A stretch of DNA of 64,000 bases from Rhabdornis inornatus (Eukaryota; Chordata; Aves; Passeriformes; Rhabdornithidae), in NCBI GenBank assembly GCA_013397075.1, contig VWZS01002574.1, forward strand, positions 372,001 to 436,000. The letters are read 5' to 3'. Below, piece after piece: positions 25,700 through 37,596 of this stretch. The first letter of the stretch is position 1. Every line of letters starts with the position of its first letter. A program made the position numbers and the translations under genes. The notes beneath the pieces were generated by a model that worked only from the letters and a program-made list of their open reading frames with translations, searched no databases and was not told the DNA's origin.

Positions 25700-26309
25700 C
25701 ACTGTTTTTTCATCTGATGCCAGACGGCTCTAAATAGGTCTTAAAGCAGCTCCAACAGTTTATGCTGTTTAATAAATCTAATCTGTAAAACAGGTCACGT
25801 AAAAAAAACCTAAAAACTTTTCTTCTAATTACAGTAAGATTTTATTGAATGCACATTATACATATAGATCATAATACTTATTAAAAAAAGACTATTAAGA
25901 TTTTACAGTTCAAGATTTTACAGGCAATGGGAACAGTGGAAGCCTAATGCTTTCTGAGAATCATATCTGCATTAGCAAGATAAAGGACAATTTAGGAAGA
26001 TTACAAAAGCAATGATTTAGAGTACAACATAAAAATCTGCTGAGAACTAATTCGCAATGCCAGCTGCTGCTAAGCTTCTTAATCTTTATCTAGTTCAATT
26101 AAAATCTGAATGTTTGGGATTTCATTAACAACTGGGGACTTGGAAATTACATGCACTTTTACACTGTATTCAACTGCTTATGCACGTTACTGGAAGTTGC
26201 CCGAAATGTCTTCAGGTAGACTTGAGATATAATTAAAACTTAAGTGCTTAAAGGATAATGCAGAGGTAAAAGAGGATTATTTTAATTTTTCTGTCAGATC
26301 CAATTGACA
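25700..26309. other. AT-rich repeat-free block, CNE-like
   Basis: No gene or known repeat. Long stretches of balanced, non-repetitive AT-rich DNA with many TAAT/ATTA homeodomain cores, which is how conserved noncoding elements typically look. It is adjacent to the better-supported block at 26310-26560. Confidence 0.18.
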
Positions 26310-26560
26310 AAAAAAGAATCTCGCACGAGTTGAAACGAGTTGCAAACCAGTCAGAATTTTAATGCAGGGGATATTTATGGACGATTGTGTGATCAGATGT
26401 GCAGATCAAACAGCCTCATTGGGGGGCGGGGTGAGTCGGATATTGTCATTGTGCCCTGTACTGCTTGTGGTTTTTTGTGGAAAAACCACTTCACATCTAT
26501 CGCTCACTTCTGTACTGATGTAACCACGCTGCTATCAATTAATTATGCATTTCAAAGAAT
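26310..26560. promoter_or_regulatory. Candidate distal regulatory element
   Basis: Within AT-rich surroundings this block keeps about nine CpG dinucleotides in roughly 230 bases, far denser than its neighbours. It carries two ACGAGTTG copies exactly 10 bases apart (26325-26332, 26335-26342), a TCF/LEF-like AGATCAAA (26404-26411), a GC box GGGGCGGGG for SP/KLF factors (26423-26431) and a perfect 9-bp hairpin containing a RUNX-like TGTGGTT (26467-26489). It has no recognisable repeat and no open frame with features of a protein. Retained CpG and dense binding-site-like words suggest a constrained enhancer, but conservation cannot be checked here. Confidence 0.3.
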
Positions 26561-26705
26561 CTGCAAGTAGGCCTTTCTAAAATTAAACTAAGCAAAGTGA
26601 TGAACAAGCTTTTAATCACTTAATACTGTGTATAAAAAATAGTTTCTTTCCATTAATTCCTCAAGAATAATTCTTCTAAAAGTTTTCCAGAAGTAGAAAA
26701 AAGCC

Positions 26706-26719
26706 TTTTTTTTTTTTTT
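26706..26719. repeat. Poly-T tract (14 T)
   Basis: A run of 14 T followed by a pyrimidine-rich stretch up to about 26750. Other 12-base T runs are at 10389-10400, 19085-19096 and 28381-28392. Confidence 0.9.
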
Positions 26720-29700
26720 CTTTTCCTTTCTTCATTGCTTGTCTCCTCTTTTCCATGAAAAATTTACCCATCATTGCCATACCTGCTGATTTAAAGGAGG
26801 GAAGTGAAATAGCATTGAGCAGCTCTGTATTTTGATGCAGTTCATTGAAAAGGCTGAAGATTTGGATATTTGATGGTGTACAAGAACACTGACTTTTTCT
26901 TGCCTGTGTGATGGAGTAGATGTCATGCTGGCTAGGGATGTCATGCTGCATTTCCAGGGAGAGCTGGGTGCTGATGGAAGTGCCATGGGCATTTATTTCT
27001 CTCTTTATTCATTAGAAGCCTGGTGGTGTCCAGACTTTGGGGTTTCACAGGGTTGGGGGCAGCACTGTGGGATCTGCTAGTTAATCTCTGGGTCAAATCC
27101 TGAGCTGGTTTAAATTTTCAAATGGGAATGGATTTCTTTCTTTTTAATTATTCGGGTCTAATGATCTTAGGTGCCACGGTAGGATGTGGAGGTAAGAATA
27201 TTTCCAGTGTGAATGAGGGTGTTAATGGTGGTGATGCTCCTCTTGGAAATGTTGGAGAGGTGTAGTGCTGCAGGATAATTGGTGCAAGACTTTGAGACAG
27301 CCTGGATGTGTTTAAACGCTGTGTTTTGATCAAGTTAACTTTTAAACAGTGTAATAATAAGAAGAAATTGTTCAGTAGCAAAATTTCTTAAAATATTTGG
27401 GGAGTTGATGTTAACTTTTGTCATGGTGCTGTTCTTAGCAAATGAAGAGAGTGAGGTTTTGCCTGCCTGGCTACTTAAGGGGTTTTTTCTTTTCCCTTAA
27501 AAAAAAAATCATGCTTGGAAAACAAAACCAGTGTGTAGGATTACTGCTATATATAACTTTAAATAAAAAACAAACATTTTCCCCAGCTCCCTGCTTCCAT
27601 CATACTTTTAAGTGGAAACATGTGACCGGGTAACCCAATGCAAGTGGAGAAGGCAGGGAAAAAAAGTGAATTTTGGGTTGGGCATAATCTGGCCACAAGA
27701 TTTATCTGCTGGGGTAGGTGAGCAGAAAGAGCAGAAAATCTGTTCTTTCCTCTTGACTGTGGAGTACATTGAGTCTTTAGAGACATTTCTTTAGCTCTGG
27801 GGTTCATGCTGTGCTCTCAGAATGGATCAGCCATTGTTTAGGTGGCCTGGTATGGTGATCTGGACTTGGGCTTTTACTCCTTGGATTTGGGTCCTGTCAG
27901 AAATGGAGGGGTTGTTATCAAAGATTAAAATCAGCTTCCTTCTTTTTTTTTTTCCTTGTAAAGAGAAAACTGAAATAAATAAAATGAAGGGTATTGATAT
28001 ATCACAAATGGAAACAGTAAATGTGTCACTGGGGAGATGAGTGGGAGTTGAGAGCAAAGATAACTACAGACATGAGAATTATCTGTACGTTTGGCTTCAG
28101 ATACTGCAATCTGTGCCACGGATTGATCCTGCAGGAATAATAAATACACATTATCTGTAATTATTCTCGAACTTCATAAACCTTGCTTTAATAACATCCT
28201 TTGCATCATTTTGTTTTCTGAGATCTTTTATTTTTATGACACTGTCAGGCTTTTTAATTTTAACTCCAAGAAAATTGCTCCAGCTGTTATAGATTTTGTC
28301 CCAGTTCTGTTCTCTGGAGGCTGGGAGTTCCCTTTGGAGAGTTCAGGTAACAGGTTGGAAGTTTTCTATGTCTGAGATGATTTTTTTTTTTTAAAGAAGA
28401 TTGCAGGCAGTGAATTTGCAACTTTTGTTACAAATACAGTTTTGGGTATTAAAATATTTCTTAACTTACATCCTACGGTTATTATTTTTTTATTTAAAAA
28501 TATGATGTCAGATAGGAAAGATGTTCTTGTTGCATGTGTTGTGATGTGTTCTTTTATCAGTGGACACAATCGAGTGGTGTTTGAGTTACCAGCCCTCCCA
28601 TGGTTGCTGACTGAGCTGGGATCATCATGGATATTGAAACTGTTTATTGGGTTTCTTCTGCTGATATAAGTGTGATCACATTCCGTGATGTCCTGAGGTC
28701 TTAAAATATCGAGAAACAGCAGTAAGCAGAATTTCAAGTTCAGCTTTTCTGAAGAGCAGGAATTAAATATAGGCCAGTGCATTCTTGTGCATTCCTGGTG
28801 GTGTGCTGGCCACGTGTTGTGAGCTAGGGATGCAGTTGAGCTTTAAACCAAAATTTGAGTGCACACTTTTATTTCCTAATAGGAAAAAAAATCTCTCAGA
28901 CGTCTCTAATTTCCATCACTCAGGTCTCACCCCTGTCCTTAATAAAGTGGGTGTCCAGCTGTGGGCTCTGGGCCACATCTGTCCAAGTAAAACTGGCTGG
29001 GCTTTTGGTCATGTGAGGAACCCTCAAGGGAAGCAGAAACATGAGTTTTAGTGAAAACCTCAAATGTTTCACTTGTTCAGAATCAAAGATTCAGTTTTCA
29101 CGCTAATGTACATCTCCATACTGCTGTTTCTTTAACTTGTTAAAAAAAAAAGTAAATTTTTAGTATGAAAAATAAAACTAATTAAAAATTCTCCGTCCTC
29201 TGTTTCTCTTTTATAAAGTGAAACTGGAGTGATTGTAAATAATTTCTGAGGAATTTCAGCCCTTAAGTTGATTTTTTTTCTCTCATACAGTTTTAATTTG
29301 AAATTTTGCATTTCCTAATAACACATTTTTACTCTTATCTGAAGATTGCCATCTACTGGCATGTAAGAGCTTTTGGGGTCTGTTATTGTTCATAAATTTG
29401 AAAATTCAATAAAGTTTGTTATTTTCTCAGTTGATTTTGTTGATTGCATTATGCTTTGCAGGGTAGGGGTAATAGTAGAGGAAACATTAGCAGCATTTAC
29501 TTGATCTTACCAAGTGCTGTGCAATGTCTGCTTAATTAAAAGCACATTATAACAACATATTGATGCTTACCACATGAATGAGCTCTCTATTCCTCCAAAT
29601 TAAGCTATATTTCATTTTTCTATCCTATAAGAACAGAAGAACACATTAATAAAAGGTTAAAAATACACTTTTTTTTTCTAAGCACTTGAAGTGATTCTGA

Positions 29701-31590
29701 CCTTCTGGCATGATAACAGTTAGGTAGCTCAATAAACTGCAGGGGGTAGAATTTAATAATGTAATTCCAGAATTGTGGGAGACACCTCTCCCTCCTCAAG
29801 TTAATTTGCAGTTGATCCTGAAACTCTAAATTTCTAGCCCCTGATGCCTCCCAGCATCCTCCCTACTCAGCAGAGCACAAGGATCTCCAGATGAACTGAA
29901 TTTCCTCCCCAGCAGTGATGGGGCTGATGCCACATCCTGCAGGCTCTGAGCAGCCAGGACAGTGACTGATCCTCTGCTCCAAGGATGAGCATTGGGGTCA
30001 CCTGGCCCAGCATCACCTCCCAGGCTGGGGGCAGCTGTGCATTATTGGGGTGATGGATTGCAGGGGTGTGTCCTGGCTGTGAGGAGCCAGGGGAGAGCTG
30101 GGGGTTCAGTCTGTGTGTTTGTCAGGGGCTGTGGTGCTGAAGCAGGTGAGAACACCCTCAAGATAAGCAGAATTCTTTTTTTCTTTGCTCAGTTCTTTGA
30201 TATGTTGTGATGGTGAGGTGCTCAGTATGCTGCCTTGTCTGTATTTTACATTTAGATGTCTGTTTTCTGCAAGGAAGGGCTTGGGTGCCTTGCATGTAGC
30301 TTTGCTTTTCTTCCCAGGGATGGGGCACCTAAAACTCAGCTTTAGCTGGGCTGGCTGATGTCCTGACCTGCCAGCTGTGACCTGTGTGGGATTACAGCTC
30401 TGTAAATAAGGTGTAGTGGTTGTGTAGAATGAGCTGTGCTGTTTTTTTGATGAAGGTGGTATGATGTGATGGGGATGTTTTTGCTTGGAGTGATGCTGAC
30501 CACAAAAGCATCAGCCCTGAGCAGGTGAGATGGGAAATGTGAATGTGCTGCTGCTTTTTCAGCTGCTCTGAGGAGCTCAGGGTGCTCTGTGTCTTGGGAG
30601 TGAGGTGGGGGTAGCATGTGATGAAGGAGCTGTTGCTGTGCTGTGACTCCCTGAGCTTTATGGAGCTGGAAGCAGTTGTGTAAATCCTGTGTAACTGGCA
30701 GAGATGTTAACTAAAGCTATCCTGGGGCTGCCTTCACACGCATGCACTGTGGCTGTTGATTTCTTATCTGCTATTCTGATTTTATTTGGGAATTTGTTGC
30801 ATTTCTGTATTAGTCATCTTGATGGTGTTCAACCCTCTTAATATTTGTTCTCTCTTATATAAGAGGGCTGCTCTGCAGAGAAGGATGGAAATAATGGTAA
30901 AACAGCATGTGCATTTGCATAAAAACACATCTTGAGGTTCTTCTGTGTAAACTTCATGAAGGATTTTTATTTATTCTGGATGTTGTTGGCACTGCACTTT
31001 GATTTCTGCTGGATAGAGAGTTGTCAGTTCCATGCTGTAGATATATTTGCTGCTAATTATAAACAGCCTTCTTGGCTCCTAAAGGCAAGCAGCCTTTCCA
31101 CCATTTGCTCACATAAGCCTGCTTTACAGTTCTTTGGTGTATAAGTATTTGGAGCATAGAACAGTGGGGAGATTTATTGAGAGGCCATAAGGCATGAGCC
31201 TCCAACCTGCAGCTAAGCTGACTGTGAAGAGAGCTGGATGCAAAGAGTGAGAACAGAAATCTAAATGCTTTATCTGGGGGAAGTTGAGGGTGTTTGTGGT
31301 GTGCACCAGATCCATGTCAAGGTACTCCTGTCTGAAATCCCTCGTGCCCAAGGGATGTGGCAGTGTGAGCCCAGCCATCAAACCAGCTGCTCCCTGTTCC
31401 ATCTCCCTGCTAAAGAGAAAATTTACCTCAGGTTTTGGGTTTTCTTACCTCTCATCAGATAAATATTGACTTTCTCAGTTCTTCAAGCAGCACCCTCAGA
31501 GAGGCAAGTGCTGATTCCTCCTCTTCTGTAACAATCTCTACAAAGTAAATGTGTGTTTACAGTGGAAAATGGAGCAGCACATTCGTGTGG

Positions 31591-31605
31591 TGATTGATTG
31601 ACATG
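31591..31605 (+). promoter_or_regulatory. PBX/HOX/MEIS-like composite site
   Basis: TGATTGATTGACATG contains the PBX-HOX core TGATTGAT overlapping the PBX-MEIS/TALE core TGATTGACA. It is a good match to a composite TALE-homeodomain site, but single sites of this length occur by chance. Confidence 0.2.
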
Positions 31606-32473
31606 AAAATGCACTTCTGTGATTGATGAGACAAATGCATGTTGCTCACAAAAGCTCTGAGGGAATGTAGTCTATACCATACTCATTACAGATTTTTTTT
31701 TTGCGTGGGTTTTAAGTTTTTCTTTTTTTATTATGAGCAGTCAATTTACTTCCAATTATAGTATGAGCTGCAGTAGATCTTGCTGTGGTAGTGGTGGTTA
31801 ATCACAGATCAACAGGCATAAATCATAGCAGACAAGTGTTGGCTATTAAGAGATGAACCATTCATTAACAGAAGCACCTGCATTGTTCTGCTCTCCTCCA
31901 TGGCACACACAAGTCTCATTTCCCTTAAGATATTCACAGTACATTGGCCTGTAATACATTTCAGTGTCATTAGATGCACTGTGGACTGAAAATTCCTTTG
32001 CCTGTGTGAATTCGAGGAGTAGTTTGAAGTTACTCTGCTGCTGACTTGCCCCAAAATTCCTGTCAAAATGCAGATCACGAATTATTCAGGCATACACCTC
32101 TTCCGTGGATAAGTATATTAAAAGGTGGTGGGATGAGAATGTTAAATATGGGGAGACACTCTTTAACTTTTTTTTAGTAGTGATAGAATCTTACCCTTGA
32201 TGTGTCCTGAGCTGAATCTTAGCAAAAACTTCACACAGATAATTTCAAACTTGTGAATTACTGTTGCTGTTGTGGTTTGGTTTTTTGTAAGTTTTTTTTC
32301 CTAACAGTTGGGATGATTTTGTATGAGATTAATTCAGTTGTACTAATGTCTGCTGGATAGTTAGTTCTCCAAAACAGTCAGTGCTAAAAACAAGCACAAT
32401 TTTTAAGTGAAACTGAATAAATCTTTGGCTGGTGTGTAGTAGGGGGAAGGGTAGAAAAAGGAAAGAAACTTAC

Positions 32474-32648
32474 CTCCTTTTCAGCTGCTCGATTTTTTGA
32501 GAGGTCCTCTTTTCACTGAAAACTGGTGCTGCTTTTGAGAAAACAAATGCCTGTGCTTTCTGAAGATACTGCAGGCTGCCTTTTGGTGGTGATGATTTAG
32601 CAGAGTAGTCATATTGTTGATGGGTTCCAATGTTTGACAGTAAATAAA
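32474..32648 (-). other. Candidate coding exon, unknown gene
   Basis: A 175-base minus-strand segment. The acceptor is a T-rich tract ending 'tttgttaacaag' and the donor is strong, GGAG then GTAAGT. The chosen frame is two bases, 57 open codons and two bases. The translation is polar and lysine/serine/glutamine-rich, includes SSPPKGSLQYLQKAQAF and ends SQKIEQLKR, like a disordered or coiled-coil segment. A second frame is open until a stop near the 3' end, so openness alone is weak evidence. Its phases fit the candidates on both sides. No family is recognised. Alternative acceptors lie inside it (for example after 'cagcctgcag'), so the 5' edge is uncertain. Confidence 0.22.
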
Positions 32649-35600
32649 CTTGTTAACAAATGAAATTAAACATGAATAATTGAAGTATTTCCCCTGGTTT
32701 GTTCAGTGCTGTGAAAAGGGATTGATCAAATACCTGTTGCAATCTACAACAGGGAGCCTGTGACTCAGAGGGATTTTAGAACAGGATTAAAGCTATTTAC
32801 AGCTTTTGGCTGAGTTTATTTGCAGGAGGGTGTGCTCACAGGTTGCTGTGTGTTTTTTCAGGCCCCTCAGATGTTTGGCTGCTGGCTGTGCCATAAACCT
32901 GACCTTTAGTAACAAACAGAAAGGTGAGCAAGGGAAACTGCTTGGTCTGCAATGCCCAGCCTCTCTCAGCAGTACCTGCAAGAGCAGGAGCGCTTCTCTC
33001 AAAAATAGAAGTTTTCTTGCTGTGTTTAGTTTGCCTCAATAGCTCCTTATCTGTGAGTCCACAAGAATGAGTCTGTCATGGATCATTTGCCATTTGTGTT
33101 TGGATTTGCATTCTGGAATGTGGCTCCGATCTGATAATGGGTTCCTCCTGTACCATGGCATCTCTCCCTGGCTGCACACTGTTACCTCCTTGCTGGGTGG
33201 GGATCTTAGCGTTGCCCTGGACACTCCCTTTCTGTGAGTCTAGAAATTATATGTATGGCTTTGGGAGGTTTTTGTGCAGTTATTCCATAAGTGGCAGAGA
33301 TGATAAAGCTTCCTTACCTCATTTGGCATTTCATTGATAAATTCATACATCCAATAACCTCCTTGCTGGTGCTGCTGTGTTTTGTCCCAGCAAAACTGGG
33401 AATGTCCATCTGTGTGTTTAACTCTGTTCTTTGTTTCCTTGGGTGGAAGTCTGTTCAGTAAAAGCATTTTGTACGATCTTCTACAGAACAGACCTGAACA
33501 GCTGTGCCTTAAAAAAAAATGAATAAAAGGTTTGCATGACTCCTTTTAAAATTGTGAACTATATTGTGTCTTTGTTGCAGGTTACGTGGTTCTTTTTACT
33601 GGTAAAATAGAAAAGTCGATTGACTACAGTATTTATTTTACCAGTTGATGAACCTCCCATCCCTAAATCTGTAAGATAGTACTTGCACTGCAGCATGTAC
33701 CCACAAAAGGGCATCCCAGGTCATGATTTGATCAATCTATATTTATGCAATACATTGTTTATTGTATGAAAATTTGACCTCGTTAGCTGTGGTCCCTTTC
33801 CATCTCAGTTGTTATTTGAAGTGTATAATAACGAGGAGAACATCATCTCAATCTATCAGTGCAATCAGACAAAGAGATTCTGTTGCAAACTTGGGGAAGA
33901 TTGTGTCCCAGATGGGAACAGCAAATTTAATTACTGACAATGGGATGAGTATGAAATGTTTCTGCACGCACAGTTCTGGACAATGCACTGCTTCAAACCC
34001 AGGCAACTTGAGTTTTGCAACATTAGGCTGGGAAGAGTCAGAGGATGGTAATCCCCTGAACAGAGGCTGAGTGAGAATGTGTGTGACTGGAAAGCTGGGG
34101 AAATGCTAATGAATTCATTGAGCCAAGTCAGTGAAATAGCTAAACATCTAAAGAGCAAATATCAAGCACTGATATTTATGTAGAGATAGCACAGAAAAAC
34201 TGTTCACCTTGGAGAGGCCCTGCAAAGAGGGTTTTTTTTAAACATGGATATTTTTATTTTTTTTTGGGGTGCCTGCATTACTCTGAGAGCTGACCTTGGT
34301 GGTGGTGGTGTGGTTTTTGCTCTGTAGGAAACAAGCATGGGTGTGTAAGGTAGGAGTCACTGAATGAACACTGCAGATATAAACCCAAAAATCTACGCTG
34401 CTACTTGAGAGCTGTAGTTGGAGCCATGTATCCAGGCTACAGCTGCAAAAAAAACCTGACCAGAAGTTGATTACAGGCTCTAATTCTTCCAGGAGTTGCC
34501 AAACAGCTGCCTGTTGGCATCTCTCTAGCAGTCCAGGAGATGAATCCCTCTGTGGGCTGGAGGTAACAACCTTCTGGATGCTTTCTAATAAAACAATGAA
34601 GAGCTGACTTTATCATCCTTAAAGCAAATTACTTCTGCAAAATGCTTTACAAATACCAAGGGTGCTCTTTAGATAGGGATGTCTTCTATTAAAAAGTCTT
34701 GAATATTTTTGTGCCTTTAAGTGGAGAAGCTTTCTCAGGTCAGTGAGGTGTGCAGGAATAGCTCATAGAGAGAAGGCAGGGGTTTTTTCTGTCTAGGTCT
34801 GTCTACAGGAGCTGTGCCATCAGATTGGTTTGGTTTAAGTTGTCTTAAAGAAGGTGCAGTAAATTAGGGTTTATATTTTAACTGTCCTCTTCAGCTAATT
34901 GCAGCACTTTAATTTCTGTATATAAATGATCTTGGGTAAAGATGTTGTGGTAAGTCCATCAGTGCCTTAAGTGTTTGTGTCTGTGTGATGGGGAGATGAC
35001 AGTGGTAACACTGCAGGACTGGGGTTTGGTGGGATGGGAATGGAGGCATTTCCTCATCAGCTGGAATGCCAGGGCTCCTGTCTGGGGGTAGGTTCTGGTT
35101 TTGCTGCAGGCTGCTGTGTTCCCAAGTCCTTCACTCATCTGTTTATGTTAATATTGGATAACAAGGAAAACACGAGGCCTGGCCCCAGTACTACCGTGGG
35201 CTTCCTGCTGGCTTGTTTACGCCTTCTCATCCCACAGGTTTGTCTGTTGTCATAGTTTCCATTTTCTTTCCGTTTTCAAAAGCAGGACAGGAGGTCTCTA
35301 TGGAGACAGGCATCAGTTCCACTCCGTGCACTAAACTGTAGGGGTTGCTGTAAGAGCAGAGCTGTGAGCACACTCCATCCCCTGTGGAAGGCAGGAACAT
35401 TGCCATGCTGACATCCCCAGTCCCCAGAGTCTGCAGGAATTAACATTTCAAGGTCGCAGCAGCCTCGCTGTAACAACCCTGTCTGCTCTTACCTTCATTG
35501 GAGCATCAGCACGGTCACAGAGACATCATCTCTGCATAGCACAGCTCCAGCTCTTGGGGCTTTCTCATTAACTGCAGAAAAGGCACCATCCCAATGTGTT

Positions 35601-35896
35601 CTTAGAATTAGCATGTGTGAATTCCATCTGAAGTTAGGAGGTTAAATGGGATCCCAGTGACTGGGTCTTGAGGGGGGAAAAACGTTTCAGAGATGGTTTT
35701 GCCATAGAGAAGTTTGTTCATGAGAGCTCTTAGCTGCTGTGTGAATGTAGTCACTCTAGCTCCTACCCAGAGGAGCTGGGCTGCTGAGCACACTTGTATA
35801 AAAGATGTGACTTATGTCTCCTAAACCCTGTGAGCCACAAATCACTGGGGACAGGGAGGTATCTGTCTCACCTGCTGTCCTTGTTTGGGGCTGAAC

Positions 35897-35910
35897 GTTG
35901 TTGTTGTTGT
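35897..35910. repeat. (GTT)n short microsatellite
   Basis: Nearly five GTT units. Similar very short runs are (GGAT)n at 55923-55936 and AAATAA-type repeats at about 20474-20500. Confidence 0.8.
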
Positions 35911-36160
35911 CAGCCCTGTGATGGATATAATGGGAAATGCTGTCAGGGCTGGCTTCAACAGCTTTCATTCCTCTAATGATGTGGTAGGTGTTACAGGTGT
36001 AATTTTCAGAAGTACCCAAGCAACTCAGGAACCAAAATCCATCAGTAGTGTAATCACTGAAGTTCAGGTTCCTACATCACTCACTGCTGCAGGTGTTAAC
36101 TCTTTCACAGTTTTGGTTTGTGCCTATCCTCATCTGAAGCAGAACTGAGGACCTAGAGAA

Positions 36161-36190
36161 GTGTGTGTACATAAATGTATATACACACAC
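36161..36190. repeat. GT/AC inverted microsatellite, hairpin
   Basis: The left arm 'gtgtgtgtacata' (36161-36173) and the right arm 'tatatacacacac' (36178-36190) are reverse complements with one mismatch, around a 4-base loop 'aatg'. It is best explained as a small (GT)n tract next to its inverse. Confidence 0.75.
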
Positions 36191-37544
36191 ATGTATTCCT
36201 CCCTGACTGCCTTTCGTGTGTGCTTACCTGTAATCACAAATAGCTGTGCAGGAGAAACCTTTGCTCCTGAAGCACATAAAAAGGGGAAATCATAACTGCA
36301 GATGCTGTGAGAACAGAAGGATTGAATTGAGGAGGATGGATAGAATCTGAAAACTCAACCAGACAAAGGAATAAGAGTTCCCTGTTGTTACAGGTTTCCT
36401 TCTTTTCTCCCACTGTGAATGGTACTGATCTTCTAAAAGGTTTACTTTGGGGTCCTCAATGAAATGTTAGTTCTCACGCTGACAGAAATATAATTTCTTG
36501 TTAGTTTACAGTATGTAAATCCAGTTGAATTTCAAAACCAGTTTCCTGGATAGCATTCACATGACTGCCTAGGTATAGTTTAAATAGTACTCTGGCTAAG
36601 TGGAACCCTAAGGAATGTTTAAAAAAGCCCACGACAAATCAGTGATTGAAAGGTGGCACTATTTTGATCAGTCTTATGACCCCAATTTAAAAAAAATCTA
36701 AAAATTCTAGGCTCTAGTGTCACATGAAGCAGCCAAAATGTATAAAAGCAGATCAGCAGTTTCCTGAGAAGGCACCTGAAGCTGTCCTCAGCCTGTCACT
36801 GGTACCACAAAGCTTTGTAGCACAGTGCCACTTTCAGAGGCAGAACAGAGACTGACTGTGCAGGATTGGTTGTGAAGTAAAGGTCAGGTTCTGCTGTCTG
36901 ATAAATCTGCTTTCTGTTAACCTCCTTGTGTGCTATGAAATTAAGGTTAATTCAGATGGAGTCATCAAGGAATATTTTGGTGGGCAGAGAGTTGGCACAG
37001 TGACTCCAAGCCTGCACACAGGTCACAGGAGGGAGCAGTCCCCGTGGGCTGCAAGAGATGAAATCCTAATTTCACTCCTGCAGTGTCAGCTTTGTGCCTG
37101 TGCTCCTTGCCTCCCTCCCACCTGCACAAGTTGTTGGGGCCGTCTCAGCATGGAAGTGGATCAGGTTAATTCCAGGTCCCTGGGAGCTCAGCTTCTTGGG
37201 GTATTTTCTGGAGCAGAGACAATTAGGGGGGTTAAAACCACCTTTGTGTTGTAATCCAGGTGTTCAAAGCTCCTGTTGTAGTACAGAGACAGGAAAGTCT
37301 CCAGGGAGATTGGTTTTGTGTCCAGTGTGGGTCATCCTCTGGGAGTATCTAGGAAAGACCCACTGAGAGTGGTTTTTTTATTGTATTTCTTTATACTTAC
37401 AGGATATCACTGTTCCTCTGCTGTTGATGAAACGTTATTTAAAGTGTAATGGTTGCTTTAGGCGGTGACTTTGGCCTGGGTATGGTATTGACGGGGTGGC
37501 ATAAGTTGGGTGGAAAAAATGAGCAGAAAACTCTTCTGACTTAC

Positions 37545-37596
37545 TGACATACTTCCGTTTTCTACTCATTTTTATAGATGTGATCAAATATAAGAG
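37545..37596 (-). other. Candidate coding exon, unknown gene
   Basis: A 52-base minus-strand segment. The acceptor is strong (pyrimidine-rich, ending 'tttgctcctatctacag') and the donor is GTCA then GTAAGT, with A instead of G before the GT. It is open from its first base: 17 codons reading LLYLITSIKMSRKRKYV, plus one base. A basic run (SRKRK) follows a hydrophobic stretch. It lies inside a longer open minus-strand frame (37435-37764, 109 codons) with no recognisable domain. It starts in phase 0, as required by the segment at 62890-62966, and ends with one base, as required by 32474-32648. It is short, so chance is a serious alternative. Confidence 0.18.

Larger units (their letters stand above)
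26641..32473. other. No gene seen
   Basis: Unique AT-rich DNA with homopolymer T runs and a GC-richer but CpG-poor patch at 29860-30170. No repeat family recognised, and no splice-flanked segment better than chance. Confidence 0.6.
32649..37544. other. No gene seen
   Basis: Unique DNA with two small simple repeats (35897-35910, 36161-36190). Open frames up to 108 codons have no recognisable domain. Confidence 0.6.

Noticed and set aside
29860..30620. GC-richer patch considered as a promoter or CpG island
   Set aside because: GC is raised but CpG is depleted (mostly TG/CA), and there is no first-exon-like structure.
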